Shown here one piece after another: positions 1-8,353 of a stretch of 64,000 nucleotides of DNA (the first letter of the stretch is position 1; each line of letters starts with the position of its first letter). The stretch is from Anaerolineae bacterium. Its GTDB lineage: Bacteria > Chloroflexota > Anaerolineae > Anaerolineales > E44-bin32. The stretch covers positions 16,875 to 80,874 of the forward strand of contig DUEZ01000066.1 of assembly GCA_011174825.1 (NCBI GenBank). Reading direction: 5' to 3'. A model generated the notes under the pieces. The model was not told the DNA's origin. It saw only the letters and a list, made by a program, of their open reading frames with translations, and ran no database searches. A program made the position numbers and the translations under genes.

Positions 1-1
1 T

Positions 2-2278
2 ACAAGTTATAAGAAATCCGCTCGTATCGTAGGCGAAGTTCTCGGCAAGTATCATCCGCATGGTGACATGGCCGTCTATGACGCCATGGTTCGTATGGCG
101 CAGGAATTCTCATTACGTTATCCACTCGTCGATGGACAAGGAAACTACGGCTCAGTCGATGGTGACCCACCAGCAGCGATGCGCTATACCGAAGCGCGTA
201 TGGCTTCCCTCGCTACCGAGATGCTAGAGGATCTTGAAAAGGAAACTGTCAGTTACATTGATAACTTCGACGGATCACTGCAAGAACCGACGGTTCTTCC
301 CTCCGGTGTTCCAAACCTTTTGGTCAACGGCGGTACAGGTATCGCCGTCGGCATGGCAACATCGATACCTCCCCACAACATGAGTGAGGTGTGCGACGCA
401 TTGATCTATATGCTCGAAAACTGGTCTGGTTTGGAAAAGATCACCCTTGACGACTTGATGAAATTCATCAAAGGACCGGATTTTCCCACGGGAGGCATCA
501 TTCTGCATGAGAAAGATAAAGGTGAGGGATTACCTGCAGCTTATGGTACCGGTCGGGGAAAAATTACCGTCCAAGCGCGTGTTCACCTCGAAGAGATGGG
601 GCGCGGCAGAAAACGCATCATCATCACAGAATTGCCCTACCAAACCAACAAGTCCAATCTCATTGAACGGATCGCCGAAATGGCGCGCACAGGGGGGTTG
701 GAAGGGTTGTCCGATCTACGTGATGAATCAGACCGTCAGGGCATGAGAGTCGTACTTGAACTCTCCAAGACCGCAGATAGCGATAAGGTGCTCGGTGAGC
801 TTTATCGCCGAACACCGATGCAGACGACCTTTAGCGTGATCATCTTGGCCCTTGTTGAAGGAGAACCCCGCTTGCTCAATCTGAAACAAGCCCTGCGGGT
901 CTATCTTGAACATCGGCTTGAAGTGACCCAGCGTCGAGCACAATTTGACCTAGCGAAAGCTCGTCAGCGTGAGCACATCCTCGCTGGCCTTCGCATCGCA
1001 TTATCAAATTTAGACGATGTGATCAAGATGATACGTTCAGCAAAAGATGTTGATCAAGCTCGTCAACGATTGCAACGTCGTCTGAAGCTAACAGCAGCCC
1101 AAGCTAACGCCATCTTAGACATGCCGCTTCGACGGTTGTCGGGTCTAGAGAGAAGGAAGATCGATCAGGAATACAAAGAGTTACGCAATCGCATTAAAGA
1201 ATTGGAAGGCTTGTTGCGTTCAAAGAAGAAAATGCGAATGCTCATAGCGCAAGAACTAAGCGAGGTGAAATCCAAATACGGTGATCGCCGCAGGACACAA
1301 ATCGCCGAGACCACAGGAAAGAAACGTGCTCAAGCGGTGCTAACAGCTACTGATCTGGCACCGACCAAAGATACATGGGTCACGATCTCCAGCGACGGTC
1401 TGATTAGACGTACACCATCTGCACGATTACCTCGTCTCTCAGGTCGTCTAGCACCGCAATTGGTAATTGGCGCCACCGGACGCGATACGCTCTATCTTTT
1501 CAATACCAAAGGTCTTGGCGTAGCCATCGCGGTTCACACCCTACCCGAATGTGATAACCCTAAAGATGGTGTACCCATTGCTGCGGTTACTCCCTTCGAC
1601 TCTGAAGTCGAGATTGTGGCTGGGATCGCACTACCACCTAAAAGAAGAGGCAATGATTTTTATCTAAGCTTTGGCACAGCCGCCGGTATGGTCAAGAAAA
1701 CGAATCGAAATGCCTTCCCGGGTCCATCTGCGAAAGCCTTTCGTGCGATCAAAGTGGCGAAATCAGACGAACTCAGGTGGGTGCACCTGACCAATGGTGA
1801 ACAGGAATTGTGCTTGGTGACAAACGCGGGGATGGCAATTCGATTTCATGAGTCAGACGTTAGACCCATGGGATTATCCGCAGGAGGTGTTTACGGGATT
1901 CGCACGGATGACACAAAAACCCGCGTCATAAGCATGTGCGTAGTTGCCCCGCGGAGCGATTTGTTGTTGGTAACCGAAAATGGACTGGCGAAACGCACCC
2001 TGCTCAGCAAATTCCCCCGTCAAGGTCGTCATGGCAAAGGCGTATTAGCCTGGAAATCGGGTGAAGAAGTTCGCTTAGCTGGTGCGGTTCTTGGACGAGC
2101 GAACGATCGAGCTGTGGCTCATCTACAGAAAGGCACAGCTCGTTCGATACGCTTTTCTGATGCACCCAGGAGGCTGCGCAACGCCAGCGGCAAAAAACTT
2201 ATCGATATCCAAAAAGGAAACAGGGTGACGCTGCTGACCCCTGTTGTTCCAAGACCTGTTCTCGATCCAAAAACCTAG
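2..2278 (+). CDS. gyrA: DNA gyrase subunit A, 5'-truncated by the window edge
   Basis: This is the breakage-reunion subunit of a type IIA topoisomerase, which with GyrB supercoils DNA. The frame is open from base 2, so the N-terminus lies outside the window. The first residues visible are the conserved GKYHPHGD segment. The active-site tyrosine is in AMRYTEARM (codon 185-187). The coiled-coil tower follows, then a C-terminal beta-pinwheel. A degenerate GyrA box, QGRHGKGV near base 2030, favours GyrA over ParC, although the box departs from the usual QRRGGKG and topoisomerase IV is not fully excluded. The gene ends at a TAG and is followed by a hairpin at 2365-2397. Confidence 0.93.
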   Translation, partial: TSYKKSARIVGEVLGKYHPHGDMAVYDAMVRMAQEFSLRYPLVDGQGNYGSVDGDPPAAMRYTEARMASLATEMLEDLEKETVSYIDNFDGSLQEPTVLPSGVPNLLVNGGTGIAVGMATSIPPHNMSEVCDALIYMLENWSGLEKITLDDLMKFIKGPDFPTGGIILHEKDKGEGLPAAYGTGRGKITVQARVHLEEMGRGRKRIIITELPYQTNKSNLIERIAEMARTGGLEGLSDLRDESDRQGMRVVLELSKTADSDKVLGELYRRTPMQTTFSVIILALVEGEPRLLNLKQALRVYLEHRLEVTQRRAQFDLAKARQREHILAGLRIALSNLDDVIKMIRSAKDVDQARQRLQRRLKLTAAQANAILDMPLRRLSGLERRKIDQEYKELRNRIKELEGLLRSKKKMRMLIAQELSEVKSKYGDRRRTQIAETTGKKRAQAVLTATDLAPTKDTWVTISSDGLIRRTPSARLPRLSGRLAPQLVIGATGRDTLYLFNTKGLGVAIAVHTLPECDNPKDGVPIAAVTPFDSEVEIVAGIALPPKRRGNDFYLSFGTAAGMVKKTNRNAFPGPSAKAFRAIKVAKSDELRWVHLTNGEQELCLVTNAGMAIRFHESDVRPMGLSAGGVYGIRTDDTKTRVISMCVVAPRSDLLLVTENGLAKRTLLSKFPRQGRHGKGVLAWKSGEEVRLAGAVLGRANDRAVAHLQKGTARSIRFSDAPRRLRNASGKKLIDIQKGNRVTLLTPVVPRPVLDPKT

Positions 2279-2310
2279 TTTGTCGCAGCCACAGTCCCCA
2301 TAGATTCGCA

Positions 2311-2330
2311 GACTGAAGCCTGCGGCTACA
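2311..2330. repeat. Short palindromic CGCAG..CTGCG motif
   Basis: A short imperfect inverted repeat (CGCAGACTGAAGCCTGCG) lies just after gyrA. It looks like a small dispersed palindrome of the kind scattered in intergenic DNA. No function can be assigned and no second copy was seen in the window. Confidence 0.3.
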
Positions 2331-2364
2331 CATTTGTTTTGAAACAGATGGCGCTTTATTAGAC

Positions 2365-2397
2365 ACCTCCCCGCGAGCTTAAAGCTCGTGGGGAGGT
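2365..2397. terminator. Hairpin between convergent gyrA and the M23 cluster
   Basis: ACCTCCCCGCGAGCTT is followed by its near-perfect complement AAGCTCGTGGGGAGGT, a 16-bp stem with almost no loop. It sits between two convergent genes, so it could end transcripts from both sides. There is no long T-tract, so it could also be a dispersed palindrome. A closely related hairpin is at 12722-12754, again between convergent genes. Confidence 0.55.
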
Positions 2398-2406
2398 CAT
2401 TTGTTC

Positions 2407-2438
2407 GCTTGCAGCTTGCAGCCTGTAGCTTGAAGCTC
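2407..2438. repeat. Heptamer-periodic repeat GCTTGCA
   Basis: About four and a half imperfect 7-base units (GCTTGCA, GCTTGCA, GCCTGTA, GCTTGAA, GCTCC) run up to the 3' end of the next gene. The 7-base period is the same as in the larger arrays at 30728-30895. Confidence 0.5.
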
Positions 2439-2443
2439 CTTAT

Positions 2444-3913
2444 TTACGGCAACTCATAAAAAATCCGATTGGCAGCCGTTGAAACCTCGCTTGCCGGCAC
2501 GATCTTCGAACCTTTGGTAAGTGTCCCCTGGTAGGGTTCATCCCCATATGCCGTCACCCAACCATCCAGCACGAATGCAAGCGGTCCACCGGCTGGAAGC
2601 CACTCACCATTGTACCGACGGGCAATATGAAAGTGGGTCCCCGTCGCACGCCCTCCCTCACAGGAGGGATGACCCAGAAGATCTCCCACTTCTACCGCAA
2701 CCCCTTCCGCGATACGGCCATCCGTACCAACGTGGAAGAAAAACAGCACCCACCCTGTTCGCTCGTCACCATCGCCATCGAGATCAAGTACAACTGTGGC
2801 TTCATCACTACGAGCGATGACACCATCACCGGGTGCGGTGATCCACTCAGCCGAGAACACACAGCCACCCTCCATCGCTGGGGGCGCAAAATCCAAGGCT
2901 CCAAGGGGCAAGCTTGTCCCCCAACAGTAATGGGGGCCGGCAGAGAAATCCCATATGCGATTAGGCATGAAGGGTAAGGCAAGCTCCGGTTGTTGAAGGT
3001 TCCCTGGGATGAGGACAATTTCAGCTTCAAACGGATCTCCCCAAAGGTCTTTATATGTTTGATAAAAACCGTCGGGGCTCACAGCGTGGTCAAACTCTTG
3101 CTTCCCATGGATACCTGCGAACACCATATGTATGGCAACCGTGCCAGCGTTCTGCCAAGGATCAGGTCGTACGAGTAATCCGTCCGCCAGTTCAATCTCT
3201 TCCAAAGTTCCTGTTCTCCAGCCATAATAACCGTCATTCAAACGCTCAGCTACCCAAATCAACTGCCAAAAAAGTCCTTTGTACCGTACTTGTTCCACTC
3301 CCATGGGATAGTCAGCCTGATTACCTTCCGTCAACGGCTCAGTGAGAGCTTGTGTCTGGTGCTCCATCATCGCTAAAAGAACGCGAGGGTTGAGGGAATA
3401 ATTCTTGGCGATCACCTCCACCACCTGCCATGCCTGGCGTTGGCGTTTATAAGCGAAAGCGGAGAGATCTCTCAAGAAACCTGATCTTTGATCAATCTCT
3501 TCGAAGACATCAAAATCAACCGCTGAAGGGCCGTATATAACTTCGCTATCAGGAAGGATATGAAAGGGAGAACCCGTGAGTGGCACATAGTAAGCCGGTA
3601 TCTGTAATGGATAATCAGGCGGAATTGTCGTAATAGACGAGGGAAGATCAGGGTTCGCAGCAAGGATTTCATTTACAGAAGTGTTAAAGTGCGCTGCCAG
3701 CGCCGAAAGGGTATCACCACTTTGAGCACGGTATTCGAATAATTCCCCAGGGAGGTGAGGTTCCCGTTTAGGCAAAGGTGTCGGTCCTACCTCTGGAACG
3801 ATCTCTTCGACCGTGGGCGTAGCATAGCTGGGCGTCGAAACCGGCCCACATCCAGCGACGAACAGGATCAACGTCATCAGCGTCGACATAGATCGAGCGC
3901 TTCGATGGATCAT
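2444..3913 (-). CDS. LysM / M23 peptidase-family lipoprotein, paralogue 3
   Basis: This is an envelope lipoprotein expected to bind and cut peptidoglycan. The start at 3913 gives a 22-residue signal ending in a lipobox (FVAGC), and its ATG overlaps the upstream stop as ATGA; a start 30 bases earlier is possible but less likely. In order come a Thr/Pro linker, a LysM repeat (AQSGDTLSALAAHFN), an all-helical domain resembling lytic transglycosylases, and a C-terminal M23 (LytM) domain. The zinc ligands look intact: His in GPHYCW, Asp in ALDFAPP, and HxH in GTHFHIA. It is the last of three tandem paralogues and the most diverged in the middle domain (MMEHQTQ where the others have LLExxSGW). Confidence 0.85.
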   Translation of the reverse strand: MIHRSARSMSTLMTLILFVAGCGPVSTPSYATPTVEEIVPEVGPTPLPKREPHLPGELFEYRAQSGDTLSALAAHFNTSVNEILAANPDLPSSITTIPPDYPLQIPAYYVPLTGSPFHILPDSEVIYGPSAVDFDVFEEIDQRSGFLRDLSAFAYKRQRQAWQVVEVIAKNYSLNPRVLLAMMEHQTQALTEPLTEGNQADYPMGVEQVRYKGLFWQLIWVAERLNDGYYGWRTGTLEEIELADGLLVRPDPWQNAGTVAIHMVFAGIHGKQEFDHAVSPDGFYQTYKDLWGDPFEAEIVLIPGNLQQPELALPFMPNRIWDFSAGPHYCWGTSLPLGALDFAPPAMEGGCVFSAEWITAPGDGVIARSDEATVVLDLDGDGDERTGWVLFFFHVGTDGRIAEGVAVEVGDLLGHPSCEGGRATGTHFHIARRYNGEWLPAGGPLAFVLDGWVTAYGDEPYQGTLTKGSKIVPASEVSTAANRIFYELP

Positions 3914-5475
3914 CTTCTTATCTGGGTCTCGTGGGTCGCACATGGGCAGGCGTAGATCACTTGATCACCTTTTACCAACGCACCTTGGTATGGCTTCGAA
4001 CCAGCGATGGGAATCCAACCACTCATTTCGAAAGGTAAAGGCCCATCCGCCAAGATCCACTCACCATTGTACTTCCGTGCGAGGTGAACATGTGTACCGG
4101 TAGCAATTCCGCCTTCGCAGGAGGGATGCCCGATGAGATCGCCTTGTGTCAAGAGAGTTCCTGCCTCGACTCTGCCATTGGTAGCCACATGTAGATAGAG
4201 CAGCGCCCAACCACTCTGTTCGCGTCCATCACCATCTAGATCCAACACAACGACACCCCGCTCACTGCGAACCACATAACCATCCGCAGCGGCGACAATC
4301 CACTCATCAGATCTAACACAGCCGGATTCCATTGATGCTGGAGCGAAATCCAGCCCCGCCCACGCGCTCTCTCGTTCCCAAGCGCCATGCGGACCACCCG
4401 TAAAAGCCCAAGTACGTCCAGGTAAGAAGGGTAGAATCAGCGTGGGTTGCTCGACTCCAATCTCATAGAGCGGGTGCTGATACGCCCATGGATCCCCGAA
4501 GAACTCAGTGTACGTCTTGATTATTCCATCAGGACTGAGGTCGTATTCCCATTCGGAAGTTCGATCGTATAAGGCAAAGAAATAATGCAATGCCACTGTG
4601 CCTGCATTCAGATCAGGCGCTAAACGGACCGACGAGCCATCCTGGAGGGTGATCATGGTAAAAGTTCCAGCGCGCCAGCCGTAGTAACCATTCCCCAACT
4701 CATTCGCTACCCATGTTAATTGACGCTGTAGTCCCGGGATACGCTCATCACTGATCCCCATCGGGTATTCGAAAGCCTCGCCACGAGGGGCTTCCGGATT
4801 CGTAACCCATCCCGAATGGTGTTCAAGCAGCGCGAGCAGAAGTCTTGGGTTGATCGAGTTATCACGCGCTACACGTGCCACCACCTTAGGACCTAAAGTC
4901 CAAATGCCATCAACAACCTCTCTATACTGTGTCAAATACCCGCCCTGACTGGCTGCAAAGTCGGAGACATCGAAGTCTGTCGCGTGTGGTGAGAATATCA
5001 ATTCACTATCTGGGATCAAACGCTGATTGGAACCTGTTGTCTCGAGTCGACGAGGTATGATCAGAAATTGTCCTGGATCGATTAAACCACGCTCGCCGGG
5101 CAAGGGATCCGGGGATTCGATATCTTCAGGGAGAACACCGAAACGTACCGCGACTGTCCAGAGCGTATCCCCGGGTTGAGCTTCATAAAGAAGCGTTTCA
5201 ATCTCCTCTGTAGCACCGATTGTCGGCGTAGGCGGAAATGTTGGCGAAACCAACGGTTCAGGTTCAAAGGGCGTCGCCGTGACTTCAACAGTGTTTTCCA
5301 CTTTCATTGTATTCGTCGCGACCGGGGAGGGGTTAGACTGCCGGGCGGTCGCGCTAGGTACGCCTCCCGATCCGATTGCGCCTGGAACTGGGACATCCGC
5401 TCGGGCACAAGCCAGTACAGAAAGTATGAGGGCGAGGATGATCAGGGTCATTCGCTTCAATGAATCGTGCAGCAT
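3910..5475 (-). CDS. LysM / M23 peptidase-family lipoprotein, paralogue 2
   Basis: This 521-residue lipoprotein has its lipobox at LSVLAC (Cys23). The order is Thr/Pro-rich linker, LysM (AQPGDTLWTVAVRFGV), a helical domain with NPRLLLALLEHHSGW and YPMG, and an M23 domain with GPHGAW, GLDFAP and GTHVHLARK. Where a family-1 lytic transglycosylase would have Glu in its ES motif, this protein has His, so that domain is probably not catalytic. The stop overlaps the next gene's ATG, and only 16 bases separate it from the upstream paralogue, so the three genes are likely one transcript. Confidence 0.87.
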   Translation of the reverse strand: MLHDSLKRMTLIILALILSVLACARADVPVPGAIGSGGVPSATARQSNPSPVATNTMKVENTVEVTATPFEPEPLVSPTFPPTPTIGATEEIETLLYEAQPGDTLWTVAVRFGVLPEDIESPDPLPGERGLIDPGQFLIIPRRLETTGSNQRLIPDSELIFSPHATDFDVSDFAASQGGYLTQYREVVDGIWTLGPKVVARVARDNSINPRLLLALLEHHSGWVTNPEAPRGEAFEYPMGISDERIPGLQRQLTWVANELGNGYYGWRAGTFTMITLQDGSSVRLAPDLNAGTVALHYFFALYDRTSEWEYDLSPDGIIKTYTEFFGDPWAYQHPLYEIGVEQPTLILPFLPGRTWAFTGGPHGAWERESAWAGLDFAPASMESGCVRSDEWIVAAADGYVVRSERGVVVLDLDGDGREQSGWALLYLHVATNGRVEAGTLLTQGDLIGHPSCEGGIATGTHVHLARKYNGEWILADGPLPFEMSGWIPIAGSKPYQGALVKGDQVIYACPCATHETQIRR

Positions 5476-5491
5476 CGTCCTTCTTTATACC

Positions 5492-7039
5492 TTATCTGGA
5501 TATCTGATTATATAAACCGCGACGAAAGTAGGCTTCAATGATGACCGAACCACGGCTTAAGGTGCCATTGTACTCCCTACCTTGTCCTCCAGATACCCAC
5601 CCATCCATGATGAAAGGTAAGTTTCCGTCGGCTGGGATCCACTCGCCATTATACTTACGAGCGATGTGGAGGTGAGTCCCGGTTGAGAATCCACCTTCAC
5701 ACGAAGGATGCCCTATACGGTCTCCAGCATGTAGGATGGCACCTATTCCTACCCGCTCGCGTTCTTCGATATGCAAATAGAGGAGCACCCATCCGGTTTG
5801 TTCATAACCGTCGCCATCGAGGTCTAAGATCACAACCCCCTCATCTGTTCGAACGACCACACCATCGGCTGAGGCGACGACCCATTCATTGGATAGCACA
5901 CAACCATAAGCGTATCCTGGCGGGGCGAAGTCGAGCGCCGCCCAACCAGCTCCGGTATTCCATGCGCTATGTGGACCTGAGGTAAACGACCAAGTTTTCC
6001 CCACCTCGAAGGGCAATTGCAGATCGGGCTGATTAAGAACATCAGGATGCAGGGGTTCGACTGCAACCCCAAATGGGTTCCCAAACAGTGAGTGGTAAGT
6101 TTGATTGAAGCCATGCTCGCCGACGACAGTACGCCATTGATCATATGGATAAAGGTGTGAAAATAGATTTTGTACGCCCGCCGTGCCGGCGTTAATCCCT
6201 TGTCCAGGCACGACCACACTTCCATCGTTGAAGATAAAAGGCCCAAGCCAACCCGCTCGCCACAGGTAATATCCTCGGTTAAGTTCGTTTGCCGCGAAGG
6301 ACAGCTGCCCAAACAAACCCTGCCAGTCCTCATGCAGATAGCCCATTGGATATGACAGGCTATCTGGGTGGACATCCTTATTTGTCAGCCATCCACTCTG
6401 GTACTCAAGTAAAGCCAGAAGCAATCGCGGATTGACGGAGTAGCGGTTGGCCACGAGCTGGATCAGCTCCGCTCCGCTCAGCTCCCGCCCCTCAACTTGT
6501 TCCTTAAACTGACCCAAGAACCCTCCCCAACCGGTGATCACATTATGAAGGTCAAACAAGCCACCCGCAGGTCCATAGACCAGTTCAGAATCCGGGATGA
6601 TTTTAAAACTGGGGCCAGACTCTCTCAGGACGGGTGCGGGAATAAACAAGCTCTGCCATACGGCTAAGAAATTCGGATTGACGATATCGTTGGCATCTAT
6701 GATCAATTGGGGACTGACACCAAAACTATAAGCAATGAGGCTGAGCGAGTCACCAGGCTGGACAGTATAATACTCACTTTTGGTACGAATAAAGGGTGCA
6801 TCACGTGAGTTATCGGGGGTTGGCGTGAGATAGGGCTCACCCGGCCTTGGTGAAGGCGGTAGATAGGTAAGAAGCGGATGCGGAGGCGTAGAGGTCGCGG
6901 GCACAATGGTCGCGGTCGCCTCACCAAGATCCGTGGCTTTCGCCAATTGCCATGATACACCCTGCTCGCCTCGACCAACACATGCCGCTAGAAAAACTAG
7001 CAGGATCAGGATGAGCGCTTTAGAACGCTTCACATGCAA
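5492..7039 (-). CDS. LysM / M23 peptidase-family lipoprotein, paralogue 1
   Basis: This 515-residue lipoprotein is the first gene of the three-gene cluster. It has a signal peptide with lipobox LAAC (Cys20), LysM at about 91-134, a transglycosylase-like helical domain at about 199-265 (SVNPRLLLALLEYQSGW then YPMG), and M23 at about 345-480. Likely zinc ligands are His357, Asp370 and His458, with His456 and His423 conserved nearby. A DLDGDG motif between strands, shared by all three copies, may bind calcium. The catalytic Glu of lytic transglycosylases is replaced by Gln. The 120-base gap upstream carries no other gene. Confidence 0.88.
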   Translation of the reverse strand: MHVKRSKALILILLVFLAACVGRGEQGVSWQLAKATDLGEATATIVPATSTPPHPLLTYLPPSPRPGEPYLTPTPDNSRDAPFIRTKSEYYTVQPGDSLSLIAYSFGVSPQLIIDANDIVNPNFLAVWQSLFIPAPVLRESGPSFKIIPDSELVYGPAGGLFDLHNVITGWGGFLGQFKEQVEGRELSGAELIQLVANRYSVNPRLLLALLEYQSGWLTNKDVHPDSLSYPMGYLHEDWQGLFGQLSFAANELNRGYYLWRAGWLGPFIFNDGSVVVPGQGINAGTAGVQNLFSHLYPYDQWRTVVGEHGFNQTYHSLFGNPFGVAVEPLHPDVLNQPDLQLPFEVGKTWSFTSGPHSAWNTGAGWAALDFAPPGYAYGCVLSNEWVVASADGVVVRTDEGVVILDLDGDGYEQTGWVLLYLHIEERERVGIGAILHAGDRIGHPSCEGGFSTGTHLHIARKYNGEWIPADGNLPFIMDGWVSGGQGREYNGTLSRGSVIIEAYFRRGLYNQISR

Positions 7040-7165
7040 CCCACTTGAAAGGAATTCGTGATATCCATCATACGCAGGGCGAGATTATCTCCCACTTCCT
7101 TCCCCAATCTCGTTGAATACTACAGCCAATCGCAAACCAATAGGCTCAATCTCCAGGTTCAAGTT

Positions 7166-7747
7166 CTATGCCAAGTCAGGGTTGGGATCTGGTTCATGAA
7201 ACACCTGCTCCACTCCTGCTTGTAGGGCCTCATACAGTGACAATCCCGGCTTTTTAGATACGCGTCGTCGGAAGACATCTACTAATTTCTGGTAATACCA
7301 AGCCTGGGCTTTTTTGGGACGATTAAAACGCGACCATACAACTTCACCATCCCGTTCAAGTGCCCGATAAATGGACTGTATGTTATCTAATTTATCAGCT
7401 AGAGCAATAAGAAGAACCTCTTCGGATGCCGACTCGAGGGACCTCAGGGTATGTTCTTTCCTATGCTCCCAAGTATCCGTTTTATCAGGTTCCGATAGCA
7501 AGGACACCAGATTCGCGACCTCCTCTCCAAACCTAGTCTGGATATCCTCAAACGCAATAGGAGTATCTTCGAGGGTGTCATGTAAGATACCAGCCACAAC
7601 CACTAACACAGAACAACCACATTCATGCAATATCCTTCCGACATTTAATGGGTGAAAGACATAAGGGATCTTGGTACCCTTACGGAATTGTCCGCGATGG
7701 GCATGTACCGCAACCTCGATTGCATCGAAAAGAATATCATCCATCAT
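7166..7747 (-). CDS. HD-domain hydrolase, RelA/SpoT hydrolase-like
   Basis: This 193-residue single-domain protein matches the hydrolase half of RelA/SpoT. Visible metal-site motifs are HAHRGQFRKG, the HP of YVFHPLNV, AGILHDTLEDT (the HD pair) and ALADKLDNI. There is no synthetase, TGS or ACT domain, so it is a candidate small alarmone hydrolase (Mesh1-like) that would degrade (p)ppGpp. Other nucleotide substrates cannot be excluded. A weak ribosome site (GGAAG) precedes the ATG-ATG start. It stands alone, 100 bases downstream of the GNAT gene. Confidence 0.8.
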   Translation of the reverse strand: MMDDILFDAIEVAVHAHRGQFRKGTKIPYVFHPLNVGRILHECGCSVLVVVAGILHDTLEDTPIAFEDIQTRFGEEVANLVSLLSEPDKTDTWEHRKEHTLRSLESASEEVLLIALADKLDNIQSIYRALERDGEVVWSRFNRPKKAQAWYYQKLVDVFRRRVSKKPGLSLYEALQAGVEQVFHEPDPNPDLA

Positions 7748-7849
7748 AAGTTCTTCCTTCAGGAGCTGGTCTTGCCATAATTTACAGTTTGGTCATGTAA
7801 TACGTGAATCCTCTGAACGCAGCGAGCAGCAAACAACGATCTACATTCT

Positions 7850-8353
7850 TCAAAGCTGCTTTTCCATGAGGTATGCAGGTTCAGAAATATGTTGAGGTAA
7901 ACCCTGATCGTCGATAAAACTCCACTCGCCCGGATCTTCGCGGAAGATAGAATAACCATGCCGTTCGTACAGCCGGCGTGCATCGTGATTGTGCTGAGCT
8001 ACTGCAATGATGGCTCGTTTAAAACCTCGCTCCTTCAACGCCTTCTCAGCCTGATATATCAAGCGCGAGCCAATTCCGTGGTTCCGAAAAGGTGGCTTAA
8101 TCCGAAAAGATTGTAGATATCCGGTCGACGAAATATGTTCTTGGTTGGAACGATAGTGACTTAATTGCACAAAAATCTGCCCAACGATCTCCCCACCGAT
8201 CTCAGCGACGAAGAGGATCCGTCTACCTCTTCGTGCGTCCTCCATGGCCCGTCGATAAATGCGACGGTATTTGCGATATTCACCTTCCCATTCGAGGGCG
8301 AGTAAATCAGCTTCTGTTACGTGTCGGATAAGCACATGAGATGTGTCAATCAC
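7850..8353 (-). CDS. GNAT-family N-acetyltransferase
   Basis: This 167-residue protein has the GNAT acetyl-CoA loop (RIKPPFRNHGIGSRLI) and the C-terminal ARRLYERHGY motif. The GTG start overlaps the end of the upstream tRNA nucleotidyltransferase gene by 8 bases, so the two are probably translated together. The acceptor substrate cannot be read from the sequence. Confidence 0.85.
   Translation of the reverse strand: MIDTSHVLIRHVTEADLLALEWEGEYRKYRRIYRRAMEDARRGRRILFVAEIGGEIVGQIFVQLSHYRSNQEHISSTGYLQSFRIKPPFRNHGIGSRLIYQAEKALKERGFKRAIIAVAQHNHDARRLYERHGYSIFREDPGEWSFIDDQGLPQHISEPAYLMEKQL

Noticed and set aside
5830..6375. 181-residue frame on the minus strand
   Set aside because: It overlaps paralogue 1 of the M23 cluster in another frame; the real gene has clear domains there.
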